From Paenibacillus doosanensis (GTDB lineage Bacteria; Bacillota; Bacilli; Paenibacillales; NBRC-103111), in the NCBI RefSeq assembly GCF_025060755.1, contig NZ_JANYUY010000020.1, forward strand, positions 54,240 through 118,239: 64,000 bases of DNA. Direction: 5' to 3'. Every line of letters begins with the position of its first letter. Positions within the stretch are counted from its first letter, which is position 1. Shown piece after piece: positions 36,828-44,993 of the stretch. A program made the translations under genes and the position numbers. The notes under the pieces were generated by a model, which had not been told where the DNA came from, made no database searches, and worked only from the letters and a program-made list of their open reading frames with translations.

Positions 36828-37664
36828 CTATCCCTTAACTCCGCCCGAAGTAAGTCCTTCGATCAGAAAACGCTGGAAAAACACAAAGATCGTAAACACC
36901 GGCACAAGTGACAGCACCGACATTGCAAACAGCGAGCCGAAGCTCGATTCGCCGCTTGAATCCAGGAAGACGCGAAGCCCGAGCGAAACGGTAAACTTTT
37001 GTGTTTTGCTCAAATAAATGATTTGGCTGAAAAAGTCGTTCCACGTCCATATAAACGTGAAGATCGCCGTCGTAACGAGCGCCGGAAGCGCAAGCGGCAG
37101 GATGAGCCGCCAATAGATTTGAATCGGGCCGCAGCCGTCGACGATCGCCGCTTTATCGAGCTCGCGGGGAATGTTACGGATGAACTGCACCATCAGGAAG
37201 ACGAAAAATCCTTCCGCAGCCGTAAATTTCGGCACGACAAGCGGCAAAAACGTATTGATCCAATCGAGCTTGTTGAAGATGACATATTGCGGAATAATCG
37301 TCACATGGTGCGGCAGCATCATCGTCATCAGCATCAAAGCGAACAAAGGAGTCTTGAAGCGGAATTCCAGCCGGGCAAAGGCATAAGCAGCAAGCGAGCA
37401 CGATACCACGTTCCCGGCAATCGACAAGCCGCTTACGATCAGCGAATTGCTGAAAAACAGACCGAACGTTTGCGAGCCGAGACCTTTCCAGCCCGCGATG
37501 TAATTGTTCAGCGTAAAATGCTCCGGCCATAGCCCTTTATCGGTAAAAATATGCTCCGGCAGCTTAAACGAGCTGCTCAGCATCCAGATGAGCGGATACA
37601 GCATGATCGCGGAAACCGCGATGTTGACGACATGGCGTACGAGCTGATTCGGCATATTATTCAT
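36828..37664 (-). CDS. Carbohydrate ABC transporter permease (MalG/CUT1 type)
   Basis: 278-residue inner-membrane permease with six transmembrane helices and the EAA loop DKAAIVDGCGPIQIYWRLIL that docks the ATPase. CUT1 second permeases typically begin with a helix as in AVSAIMLYPLIWMLSSSFK and end near GLTSGGVKG, as here. The start overlaps the upstream permease by eight bases. No ATPase is encoded nearby, so a shared MsmX-type ATPase is expected. Confidence 0.95.
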   Translation of the reverse strand: MNNMPNQLVRHVVNIAVSAIMLYPLIWMLSSSFKLPEHIFTDKGLWPEHFTLNNYIAGWKGLGSQTFGLFFSNSLIVSGLSIAGNVVSCSLAAYAFARLEFRFKTPLFALMLMTMMLPHHVTIIPQYVIFNKLDWINTFLPLVVPKFTAAEGFFVFLMVQFIRNIPRELDKAAIVDGCGPIQIYWRLILPLALPALVTTAIFTFIWTWNDFFSQIIYLSKTQKFTVSLGLRVFLDSSGESSFGSLFAMSVLSLVPVFTIFVFFQRFLIEGLTSGGVKG

Positions 37665-38544
37665 AATGCACCCACTTTTTCGACGACAGGAACGTCAAGC
37701 AGGTGAAAATGGCGATGATGACCAGCAATATCCAGGCCAATGCCGACGCATATCCCATCTGGAAGCTGACAAACCCTTTTTGATACAAATACAGCGTATA
37801 AAACAACGTGGAGTTCAGCGGTCCGCCAGTGCCGCCACTGACGACGTATGCCGGTGTAAACGCCTGGAAAGCGTGAATGATCTGCATGACCAAATTAAAA
37901 AATATGATCGGCGTCAGCATCGGAATCGTCACCCGGAAAAACTGCGACCGCTTGCCGGCGCCGTCGATCGCCGCCGCTTCGTACAGCTCGGTCGGAATTT
38001 GCTGCAGGCCTGCGAGGAAAATGATCATCGGCGAACCGAACTGCCATATTTTCAGCGCGATTAATGTATACAAGGCGTACTCCGGCGTTGCGATCCAGCT
38101 GACCCCGTCAAGGCCAAAATATCCGAGCACCACGTTAAACAAGCCCTTCGCCCCAAACACCTGCCGCCAGAGCAGCGCAATCGCCACACTTCCTCCAAAC
38201 AGCGAAGGGATGTAATAAACCGCACGGTAAATCCGTAAGCCTGCCAGCCCTTTATTCAGCATCAGCGCGATGGATAACGCAAAGGCAAGCTCCAGCGGAA
38301 CCGCGATCAGCACGTAGCGGAATGTGACGCTTAACGCTTCCAGAAACTGCTCGTCGTTAGTAAATATGTTCTTGTAATTGTCCAGGCCGACCCACTTCGG
38401 CGAATTGAACATTTCGTAATCCGTGAAGGAAAAATAAAGCGAAAATACGATGGGAATAAAAGTAAAAGCCAACATGCCGATGATCCAAGGGCTCAAAAAC
38501 AAGTACCCGATCCCGTCTTTTTTCAAAAAGCTGCTTATGCGCAT
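37657..38544 (-). CDS. Carbohydrate ABC transporter permease (MalF/UgpA, CUT1 type)
   Basis: 295-residue permease, six transmembrane helices, starting MRISSFLKKDGIGYLFLSPW, with the EAA motif ELYEAAAIDGAGKRSQFFRV. It pairs with the permease encoded downstream. The ATG at 38544 lies eight bases after AGGAG; a GTG three codons upstream is inside that site. It follows the solute-binding protein gene by 63 bases. Confidence 0.95.
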   Translation of the reverse strand: MRISSFLKKDGIGYLFLSPWIIGMLAFTFIPIVFSLYFSFTDYEMFNSPKWVGLDNYKNIFTNDEQFLEALSVTFRYVLIAVPLELAFALSIALMLNKGLAGLRIYRAVYYIPSLFGGSVAIALLWRQVFGAKGLFNVVLGYFGLDGVSWIATPEYALYTLIALKIWQFGSPMIIFLAGLQQIPTELYEAAAIDGAGKRSQFFRVTIPMLTPIIFFNLVMQIIHAFQAFTPAYVVSGGTGGPLNSTLFYTLYLYQKGFVSFQMGYASALAWILLVIIAIFTCLTFLSSKKWVHYE

Positions 38545-38607
38545 CTCGTCCACTCCTGTTTTAAAACTGACAGAACGCGCAGCCGCCCATTCTGTCTGAT
38601 CGGTCCG

Positions 38608-39942
38608 TTACTTTAATATTTTGTTCGCCTCGTTGAAGAAATCATCGACGGCTTTCTCAATTGTTTTTTTGCCGAACGCAATCGCTTCGCTTGTGACCGT
38701 TACCTGCTTGAAAATCTCATTGTTGCCTGCCGGCGGAGTATTCGGAACGCTGAAATATTCGTTCGCTTTTTGCTGGAATTCGATCATTTTGACGCCGGCC
38801 GGCTCAAGCACCTGTTTGACCGCTTCGTTGATTTTTTTGGAAGGGCTTGGGCCGACATCGATTTTAAACAGCTTGGCGCCGTCCACATCATTGATCAAAT
38901 AGTTGACAAACAACGCCGCTTCCTTCGGATATTTCGATTTGGCGCCGATCGCCAGGAACAAGCCGCCGATGTCTTCCCCGTTTTTGCCGCCCGGATTCGT
39001 GGGCACCCTGCCGAATTCCAGCTGATCCTTCATATACGTCTGGTAGATCGGCAGATTGCTGCTGCCTCCCGCGGACAACGTCGCCGCTACCATGCCCTTG
39101 ACAATCATCGATTCCTGATGCGATTTGCCCTTATATTCGGCCGTCAAAGCTGCCGGAGGAATGATGCCTTCCTTGCGCAGCTTGTCCCAATATTGGAACC
39201 ATTCGATCATATCCTGCTTTTCAAAGCCCAGCTTACCGTCCTTGGAATACACGTCCTTGCCTTTTTGCCGCAGGAAGTAACCGAAAATTTCTTTGCCCGC
39301 ATCAATCCCGGAAGGGTCTTCGACAAAATAAAGATCCGGGTTGTTCACCGCTTTTTTGTATTCGGCTCCTTTGGCCGCAAATTCTTCCCATGAAATATCG
39401 AATTTCGGCGGCTGCACGTTATATTTTTTTAGCAAATCGGCATTGTAAAACAAGCTTTTTGAGGTGTTGCCGTTGGCAACCATCACAATTTTGCCGTCCG
39501 CTTTACCGGCGTCGATCATTTTCTGGGTAAAATCAGACACGTCGATCGTCTTCGACTGAATGTAATCGTCGAGCGGCAGCAGCTGGTTGCGATTGGCGTA
39601 ATCCATATACCTTGTCACCTGCAAGCTCATGACGTCCGGCATATTGCCCCCGGCCGCCTGCACAGCCAGCTTGTCGTAATACGGATTGCTGTCGGCAAAC
39701 TCCTGCTCGATTTTGATGTTCGGATACTTTTTCTCGAAGTCGGCGATCGTCTGCGTATACTTCTTGTTGCGCAGCTCCCCGCCCCAATAAGCGAAACGCA
39801 GTGTAACTTTTTCTTTGGATGCGTTATTAACCGCATCTCCTTTTGCGGCTTCTTTATGCCCGCCGTCGCTTCCTCCGCAAGCAGCCAAGCTAACGGCAAG
39901 CAATGCGCTGACTCCTGCTGTAAGCCCTTTCTTAAACAACAT
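38608..39942 (-). CDS. ABC transporter extracellular solute-binding lipoprotein (family 1)
   Basis: 444-residue lipoprotein: signal peptide with lipobox LAVSLAAC (Cys22 acylated), then the SBP fold with FAYWGGELRNKKYTQTIADF, FADSNPYYDKLAVQAAGG and GGLFLAIGAKSKYPKEAALF. Family 1 proteins bind mono- or oligosaccharides; nothing in the sequence tells the ligand, and the neighbouring enzymes suggest a carboxylated sugar or related acid. ATG preceded by AGGAGGGGG. Its own promoter and an inverted repeat lie upstream. Confidence 0.95.
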   Translation of the reverse strand: MLFKKGLTAGVSALLAVSLAACGGSDGGHKEAAKGDAVNNASKEKVTLRFAYWGGELRNKKYTQTIADFEKKYPNIKIEQEFADSNPYYDKLAVQAAGGNMPDVMSLQVTRYMDYANRNQLLPLDDYIQSKTIDVSDFTQKMIDAGKADGKIVMVANGNTSKSLFYNADLLKKYNVQPPKFDISWEEFAAKGAEYKKAVNNPDLYFVEDPSGIDAGKEIFGYFLRQKGKDVYSKDGKLGFEKQDMIEWFQYWDKLRKEGIIPPAALTAEYKGKSHQESMIVKGMVAATLSAGGSSNLPIYQTYMKDQLEFGRVPTNPGGKNGEDIGGLFLAIGAKSKYPKEAALFVNYLINDVDGAKLFKIDVGPSPSKKINEAVKQVLEPAGVKMIEFQQKANEYFSVPNTPPAGNNEIFKQVTVTSEAIAFGKKTIEKAVDDFFNEANKILK

Positions 39943-39991
39943 CGGTAAATCCCCCTCCTAGTTATTGCGCCGGCAAATCCGGCCTCGTATA

Positions 39992-40004
39992 CGTATTGAA
40001 TACG
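39992..40004. promoter_or_regulatory. 13-base inverted repeat between the transporter promoter and the solute-binding protein gene
   Basis: CGTATT-G-AATACG is a perfect palindrome about ten bases downstream of the predicted transcription start. It has the same 6+1+6 design and shares the TTGAA centre with the GntR-type site at 42593-42605, so it may be a weaker site for the same repressor or one for another regulator. Confidence 0.5.
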
Positions 40005-40021
40005 CTACGACGTTTAACCTA

Positions 40022-40051
40022 ACTATACTAGGGAAAGCATTTTGTTGTGAA
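40022..40051 (-). promoter_or_regulatory. Probable sigma-A promoter for the ABC transporter genes
   Basis: Minus strand TTCACA, 18 bases, TATAGT. Each box has one mismatch to consensus. It lies 80 bases before the solute-binding protein ATG, so the transporter half of the operon can be expressed separately from the enzymes upstream. Confidence 0.5.
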
Positions 40052-40203
40052 TGGAGAAAGTTCCGCTCAAGTTGGACTATTGTAAAGTGGACGCAGGCAG
40101 GGTCAACGGCTGCGCCGATAAGCGCTTTGGTTATGAAGCCCGATTAGGGCTAACCGCCATGCATTTCGCAGCCGGCAGCTTAGGATGAACAAGCTCGAAG
40201 CCG

Positions 40204-40902
40204 CTATCCGGGCAGCTCGGATTCGTTCTCGTAGTAGACGACGTGCTCGCGCGCGAGCGTTTCTCTTAAGCCGTAGAAATCGAGGCTCAGCTCGCCCCGG
40301 GCAATTTTCTCCTTCGTGCCTTCTTCTTTTTGCAGACGCAGCCTGGATGCCTCCAGAGAGGACAGTAAATCCCCTTTCTTGACCACAACGACGCCGTCGT
40401 CATCGGCCATGATCAGGTCGCCAGGCGCTACCAGAGCGCCTCCGCAAACGGCGGGAGCGTTGACCCAGCCTCCCCGGTTTTTCGTCGTTCCTTGCGAATG
40501 AACCGCTTGGGTCCATACCGGGAAGCACAGTTCTCGCAGCTGCGCCGCGTCGCGGATGCCGGCAGCCATGACGACGCCTTGAACTCCCCGCTTCATCAGC
40601 GCTCTGACGATCAGCTCGCCGATCATGCCGTGTTCGCTGTCGCCCAATGTTGTAATCACAAGCACATCGCCAGGCTTGCATACCTCGATGGCCGCGTGGA
40701 TCATCAGATTATCCCCGGCAGGGCAAATGACGGTTACCGCCGGGCCGCATATTTTGCGGTTTTGCTGAATCGGCTTCAGCGACGAGCTCATCAAGCCGAT
40801 CTTGCCCTGAGCTTCGTACAGAGTCGAAGTGTCAAGCTCGGCGTATTGGTCCACAATGTCTTGCGCCGGCCGGTCGATGTTGCGAACGACATATTTTTGC
40901 AT
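40204..40902 (-). CDS. RraA-like aldolase, LigK/GalC type (4-carboxy-4-hydroxy-2-oxoadipate aldolase / oxaloacetate decarboxylase)
   Basis: 232 residues with the RraA fold. The LigK/GalC-like landmarks are present: GPAVTVICPAGDNLMIHAAI, AAGIRDAAQL with the active-site Arg-Asp, and MADDDGVVVV; the tail ARGELSLDFYGLRETLA is also typical of that subgroup. In the gallate and protocatechuate 4,5-cleavage pathways this enzyme splits 4-carboxy-4-hydroxy-2-oxoadipate into pyruvate and oxaloacetate. Start ATG shares one base with the stop of the GalB-like gene, so the two are coupled. Substrate in this organism is inferred. Confidence 0.85.
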   Translation of the reverse strand: MQKYVVRNIDRPAQDIVDQYAELDTSTLYEAQGKIGLMSSSLKPIQQNRKICGPAVTVICPAGDNLMIHAAIEVCKPGDVLVITTLGDSEHGMIGELIVRALMKRGVQGVVMAAGIRDAAQLRELCFPVWTQAVHSQGTTKNRGGWVNAPAVCGGALVAPGDLIMADDDGVVVVKKGDLLSSLEASRLRLQKEEGTKEKIARGELSLDFYGLRETLAREHVVYYENESELPG

Positions 40903-41639
40903 CAGACCAGCTCACCTCCGACATACGGGAAAAACCGGCTGAACGCCTCGGCGTATTTGTATTCGTTATTGCCCGAGCAGCGGCGTGCATGATTTCCGCG
41001 CAGCTTCGCTTTGGCCCCGTAATAGTCGATCAGATGCTGCTGGGCTTTAAAGCAGTTCATCGCCGCTTCCTTCTGAGCGTACACTTCCGTAATGTCCAGA
41101 ATAACGTCCGGTTTGAAATCGCTGATTTCCGATTGATGCGGCTCGAAACCGAACAACCGCGCCTGCTTCGCTGTCGGATAGCCTTCCAGCTGCACGCCGT
41201 TGGACGTAGAAAGCACGCTGGCTCTGAACACGTAGTCGGAAACCGTCTCGTGATCCGGATTAAAGGCGTCTTTCGGTCCGTGGCTAATAATATGATGCGG
41301 CCTTACTTCCCGGATTTTTTTGGTAAGCCGTTCCATGCGTTCTTCCGTAATTTGCATATGGTAATCTTCAAAATCCCATAGCTCGATATCTTTTACGCCC
41401 AAATGCCGGGCCGCTTGTTCCAACTCGCTGCGGCGGACCGCTTTTACATTGTCTGCGGTCTGCCCCGGAACGTTCCATAAATCGTTGGATTCCCCTCTTA
41501 CTCCGTAACTCAAAACGACCAAAGACACGTTGGCTCCGTGCTTTACATATTTGGCGATCGCACCCCCGGCTCTCCAGACAAAATCGGCGGCATGAGCGCT
41601 GACAACAAGCACATTCACATTGGAATCGATCATATCCAT
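40902..41639 (-). CDS. GalB-like 4-oxalomesaconate hydratase (PIG-L/LmbE fold)
   Basis: 245 residues of the PIG-L deacetylase fold. The usual zinc motif HPDDE is replaced by SAHAADFVWRAGGAIAKY, the form I know from Pseudomonas putida GalB, where this fold works as a hydratase that converts 4-oxalomesaconate to 4-carboxy-4-hydroxy-2-oxoadipate. SHGPKDAFNPDHE holds the further metal ligands. Its product would be the substrate of the LigK-like aldolase encoded next, a strong functional match. ATG five bases after GGAGG. Confidence 0.82.
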   Translation of the reverse strand: MDMIDSNVNVLVVSAHAADFVWRAGGAIAKYVKHGANVSLVVLSYGVRGESNDLWNVPGQTADNVKAVRRSELEQAARHLGVKDIELWDFEDYHMQITEERMERLTKKIREVRPHHIISHGPKDAFNPDHETVSDYVFRASVLSTSNGVQLEGYPTAKQARLFGFEPHQSEISDFKPDVILDITEVYAQKEAAMNCFKAQQHLIDYYGAKAKLRGNHARRCSGNNEYKYAEAFSRFFPYVGGELV

Positions 41640-41671
41640 AATTCCCTCCAGCAGTATTAATCAAATTTAGC

Positions 41672-42559
41672 CTAGCTTTCAACCAAAAAAGCGGTATTGA
41701 CGGCGGTCATTTGTTTAATTTCCGGCACAGTAAAACCGTTGGCAAGCAAATTGGCGACAAAGATGCGCAGCCCTTCATCGGGATACGGTCCGTTCGGTTG
41801 TCCGAGATCGGTGGAAATGATGCAATTTGCCGGATCTACATAACGGATTTGCTCGTACACTTCGTCCCAGGTCGTTTTCCCCGAATGCGGCGTCGTAAAG
41901 CAAAACTCCATCCTAGCGCCCAGCCCCGTCAATTCCTTCTGCTGCTCCTTGGACAAACGGATGGAAGGGAAATTCGGGTGTGTGATGACGATTTTCCGGA
42001 CCTTATGCTGTTTGGCCGCCTTGACTACGGCATAAATCTCCCCGATGCCCAAATGCCCCGTTGCCAGCACCAGGTCATGCTGTGCAATCGCATCCAAAAT
42101 ATCGTGCACAACCGCCTTCAGCTTGCCGTTCTCCAGTACCGATATGCTTGATTGCGTTTTCCCCTGCGCGATCAGCTCCATTTGCAGCTTAGCCCAATGC
42201 GGCAGCTTTTCCGGCTTGTTTTTGTGAAAATGCTCCTGCTCGTTGGCTGCGTCAAAAGTCGGCATCCAGACGATTTTCGCTCCACCGCGGGCCGCCATTT
42301 CTACGGCCAGCGGGTTTAAGCCGCCAATCGAATGATTCAATGCGACCGCCCCGACGGCATGAAATCCGGGATGCAGCTTGTTGATGATTTTTGCCCGCTC
42401 CGCCGTGCAAAAATAATGCGATTTGATGCCATAACCTTTCATGCCTAGTGTGGCCAGACGTTCGGCCATCTCCAAATCGTCCACTTTACGGTCCAAAATA
42501 TCGGGTCCCGAATGAACGTGAAGATCGTATGCCCCTTGCAGCAGCTCGATCGCATCCAT
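41672..42559 (-). CDS. DUF6282 amidohydrolase-like protein
   Basis: 295-residue metal-dependent hydrolase of the TIM-barrel amidohydrolase type: YDLHVHSGPDI supplies the first two histidines, GIKSHYFC a possible bridging position, VLATGHLGIGEIY and VITHPNFP further metal histidines, and STDLGQPNGPYPDEG the catalytic aspartate. The reaction is unknown. Beside a hydratase and an aldolase that end in pyruvate and oxaloacetate, a lactone-hydrolysing role (like 2-pyrone-4,6-dicarboxylate lactonase) is conceivable. ATG with AAGGAG ten bases upstream. First gene of the operon, behind a strong promoter and operator. Confidence 0.75.
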   Translation of the reverse strand: MDAIELLQGAYDLHVHSGPDILDRKVDDLEMAERLATLGMKGYGIKSHYFCTAERAKIINKLHPGFHAVGAVALNHSIGGLNPLAVEMAARGGAKIVWMPTFDAANEQEHFHKNKPEKLPHWAKLQMELIAQGKTQSSISVLENGKLKAVVHDILDAIAQHDLVLATGHLGIGEIYAVVKAAKQHKVRKIVITHPNFPSIRLSKEQQKELTGLGARMEFCFTTPHSGKTTWDEVYEQIRYVDPANCIISTDLGQPNGPYPDEGLRIFVANLLANGFTVPEIKQMTAVNTAFLVES

Positions 42560-42588
42560 TGTGTCCAGTCTCCTTTATTAAAATTATA

Positions 42589-42605
42589 CAATATTGTTGA
42601 ACAAT
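42589..42605. promoter_or_regulatory. Probable GntR operator of the catabolic operon
   Basis: CAATATTGTTGAACAAT contains the perfect palindrome ATTGTT-G-AACAAT. GntR-family regulators bind short palindromes of the TGTnnnACA kind. It lies about 11-27 bases downstream of the predicted transcription start of the DUF6282 promoter, a position where a bound repressor blocks RNA polymerase. The same sequence, with one half degenerate, precedes the gntR gene. Confidence 0.75.
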
Positions 42606-42622
42606 CTTGTATTACGTATTTG

Positions 42623-42652
42623 ATTATACTTATCCCTGAACTTGATTGTCAA
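42623..42652 (-). promoter_or_regulatory. Sigma-A promoter of the catabolic operon
   Basis: Minus strand TTGACA, 18 bases, TATAAT: both boxes are perfect. It is 64 bases before the DUF6282 ATG, with the GntR-type palindrome between promoter and gene. Confidence 0.8.
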
Positions 42653-42694
42653 TCCATAAAATTCCGTGTTTTAAACGCCGTTTAACGACAAAAA

Positions 42695-42728
42695 GGCAAA
42701 AAACCGCCCCTTGCGGCGGTTTTTTGCC
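42695..42728 (-). terminator. Terminator between gntR and the catabolic operon
   Basis: GGCAAAAAACCGCC and GGCGGTTTTTTGCC form a 14-pair stem with a short loop and A/T tracts on both sides. It separates the regulator transcript from the operon. Confidence 0.9.
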
Positions 42729-42798
42729 CTTCCTCATATCGTCCCCTTTATGCCCGTAACGGCTGGGACAGCTTTTTCGTTTCATGGATTGGACGGTT

Positions 42799-43440
42799 TT
42801 ACAGCAAATACCGGTAGTTATCCTTAATCGTCCGTCTTACATTGGCGACATGCTCCTTGACCCGTTTCTCCGCCCCGTCTTCGTCGCGCGAGCGCAGCGC
42901 GTCAAAAATCCGCGTATGCTCCATATACGATTCATGATTTCTTCCCGGCACCAGAATCGTTTTGAAGTGGAAGCGGTTCAGCTGCGTCTTAATCGTATCG
43001 ATCATCTCTACGGCCTGCCGGTTTACCGACGCCGCATAAATCATTTCGTGAAAGCTTTTATTCAGCTTGGAATACTCGTCAAATCTGCCGTTCTCCAGCA
43101 TGTCTTTCATATCGCGCAGGATTTGCTCCAGCAAGCCCAAATCGCGCTCCGTAATGCGGCTGACCGCCGAACGGATCGCAAGCCCTTCAAGCGCCTCGCG
43201 GATTTCCAAATAGTTCACGACTTCCTGCAAAGAGAACGATTTGATCGTAGCCCCTTTGTTTTTTTCGATCGTGATCAAATTTTCCTGCTCCAGCTTGAGC
43301 AGCGCTTTAATTACCGTATTGCGGCTGACCCCGATTTCTTCAGACAGCTGAACCTCCGTCAGCTTCTGGGAGGGACGATAGGTTCCGTCCAAAATTCTCG
43401 TTTTTATAAACGTATAGGTAGTATCCGACGGCTTGCTCAT
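42799..43440 (-). CDS. GntR family transcriptional regulator (FCD/FadR type)
   Basis: 213 residues: N-terminal winged helix-turn-helix (LTEVQLSEEIGVSRNTVIKA) and a C-terminal all-helical FCD ligand domain with the metal-site pattern (EIREALEGLAIRSA, KLNKSFHEMIYAAS, EHTRIFDALRSRD). FCD regulators usually repress acid or sugar-acid catabolism and respond to a pathway acid. ATG at 43440 has GAAGAGG eight bases upstream; the longer frame begins inside the operator. It likely represses itself and the operon through the shared palindrome. Confidence 0.93.
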   Translation of the reverse strand: MSKPSDTTYTFIKTRILDGTYRPSQKLTEVQLSEEIGVSRNTVIKALLKLEQENLITIEKNKGATIKSFSLQEVVNYLEIREALEGLAIRSAVSRITERDLGLLEQILRDMKDMLENGRFDEYSKLNKSFHEMIYAASVNRQAVEMIDTIKTQLNRFHFKTILVPGRNHESYMEHTRIFDALRSRDEDGAEKRVKEHVANVRRTIKDNYRYLL

Positions 43441-43456
43441 AGTAATAACCTCTTCG

Positions 43457-43472
43457 CAATATTGTTGAACGA
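43457..43472. promoter_or_regulatory. Probable GntR autoregulatory site
   Basis: CAATATTGTTGAACGA matches the operon site (42589-42605) in 14 of its first 16 or so positions. It lies between a TTGACA-containing promoter region (43517-43522) and the gntR ATG. Confidence 0.65.
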
Positions 43473-43522
43473 AATAGCTCATCATTGATAATAAACCTAT
43501 AATATTTTGCAGAGATTGTCAA

Positions 43523-43814
43523 TGCTCGTTCTTGTTTCCAGACCGCGGCACAGGGACTTCCGGGCCATATTTCAAGGGGAGCCGTCCGCAAATCGCCCAT
43601 ATAGCGAAGCGCCTCGTTAAAGCGGCTTGTGACAAGGTTCACAAACAGGAGGTCAATCATGTGCAACAGACGGTACGACATGGCCGCTGGATAAGAAACG
43701 GCCGTCGCGCGAATCCCAAGTGCGCGCCCCCAGTGCTGAACGGCGGCGCCGGTCGGACCTACGCCGCTCAGCGCGCCCAAATAGGGTATCGACGGCTTGA
43801 GAGCCGCTCGTATG
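43523..43814. other. Stretch without a recognised gene between gntR promoter and metallophosphoesterase gene
   Basis: An open frame on the minus strand spans this stretch and runs into gntR (43340-43837). Its first 90 residues look fairly protein-like, but it has no recognised domain, no clear ribosome site, and overlaps both neighbours; it could be a decayed gene remnant. Nothing else is recognisable. Confidence 0.4.
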
Positions 43815-44759
43815 CTATCTCCGCTCTGCCGGCTCATCCGGCCGGTGCTCGGGCTGATTCGCTATTACGGTCCCGTCGTCCAGACGCAGCCAGGATTCGA
43901 AGCTTCGCTCGCCTTCGCGCAAGCGGATTACCCGCGCTCCTCTCGGGAACCCCTCTCGCCCGTAAGTGTTATATCCGGTCGCCCGTCCGTAGCAGAGACG
44001 GATTCCGTGCAAATTGCCCCAGTAGTCGTTCGTATGATCGTGACCGGCGAACGTGCCTATCACATCCCCCATCTCCACCATGGCGGCGAACAACCCGGTA
44101 TTTACTTTCGGACAGCATACCCGTTCATATTTATGCCCGTAACATACCTCGCTGTCCCATACTTCATCATATTCCGGCAGCGGAATATGAAAGAAGCCCA
44201 GCGCCGGCAGCGGCGTTCCTCCGTTATCCGCGGTTTTGCGGCGGGAGTCATGTTCGTACCAGTCGATCTGATCGCGGTGAACCCATCCGTAGCCTTTCAC
44301 CCGGGGATTCGGGGATACGCTGCCCGAATCAAGGAAATACAAAACGGCGGCCGGGCGATCGTCCGCTCCCGTAACCGTCAGCGCGTAATTGCCTTCCCCG
44401 CTCGCCGAGTCAGGACCATGCTCCGCCACCGACCAATGGAAAGAAACCGCCTTATCCATAAGCTGCCGGCGGGTAGTGCGGGATTCCGTGTCATGGTTGC
44501 CAAATACGATCGCCCACGGCGTCGACGCCCGTTCCACGACCGATACCGCTCCGGTAAAACGGGCTACGGGATCGTCGCAAGCGTTAGCTTCGACCACGTC
44601 GCCGGTAAACACGACAAGATCCGGCTTCTCGGCCTCCAAAATCGACTCCATCAATGCGGCCGTCGCGAGATCGGCTTCACCGCCCGCTTTCATATGTACA
44701 TCGGTAAATTGAACAATAGTAAACGTGCCGTCCGGGCGAAACGATAACGGATGCTTCAT
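43815..44759 (-). CDS. Metallophosphoesterase (calcineurin-like)
   Basis: 314-residue phosphoesterase with the two-metal motifs FTDVHMK, VVFTGDVVEAN, IVFGNHDTES, the final FAGHDHTND, and intervening His in FFHIPLPEY. No signal peptide, so probably cytoplasmic; the substrate (phosphodiester or monoester) cannot be told. It resembles the Dcr2/YkoQ-like purple-phosphatase group. ATG with AAGGAG nine bases upstream. Stands alone between gntR and the RCC1 gene. Confidence 0.9.
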   Translation of the reverse strand: MKHPLSFRPDGTFTIVQFTDVHMKAGGEADLATAALMESILEAEKPDLVVFTGDVVEANACDDPVARFTGAVSVVERASTPWAIVFGNHDTESRTTRRQLMDKAVSFHWSVAEHGPDSASGEGNYALTVTGADDRPAAVLYFLDSGSVSPNPRVKGYGWVHRDQIDWYEHDSRRKTADNGGTPLPALGFFHIPLPEYDEVWDSEVCYGHKYERVCCPKVNTGLFAAMVEMGDVIGTFAGHDHTNDYWGNLHGIRLCYGRATGYNTYGREGFPRGARVIRLREGERSFESWLRLDDGTVIANQPEHRPDEPAERR

Positions 44760-44882
44760 CGGAATCTACTCCTTATCAAAATGTTGTTTCTTGATAATTT
44801 TTGTGGTTTTTTGTTTATTTTATGGCGCAGTTTCCGTTCTGTCAACGATTATTTTTCAAACTGCAGCATCCCGTAAACACAA

Positions 44883-44913
44883 AGAAAGCAGAGACCGACC
44901 TCGGCTCTCTGCT
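44883..44913 (-). terminator. Terminator after the RCC1-SLH gene
   Basis: Minus strand AGCAGAGAGCCGA and TCGGTCTCTGCT pair with one mismatch around a short loop, then TTTCTTTG. It lies 81 bases past the gene's stop. Confidence 0.7.
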
Positions 44914-44993
44914 TCTTCGTCATTATATATTGAACTGCCGCACACATAGCGGTATAATCCAAGCCTTTCCGAACTTGGGAAGGACACGTTCCT

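Noticed and set aside
43340..43837. Minus-strand open frame of 165 codons between gntR and the phosphoesterase
   Set aside because: It overlaps both neighbours and the gntR operator and has no recognised domain; its first half might be a decayed gene, so it is mentioned only as an intergenic note.
43532..44374. Plus-strand open frame of 280 codons opposite the metallophosphoesterase
   Set aside because: Arg/Pro/Ser-rich antisense shadow; the minus strand has all catalytic motifs of the phosphoesterase.
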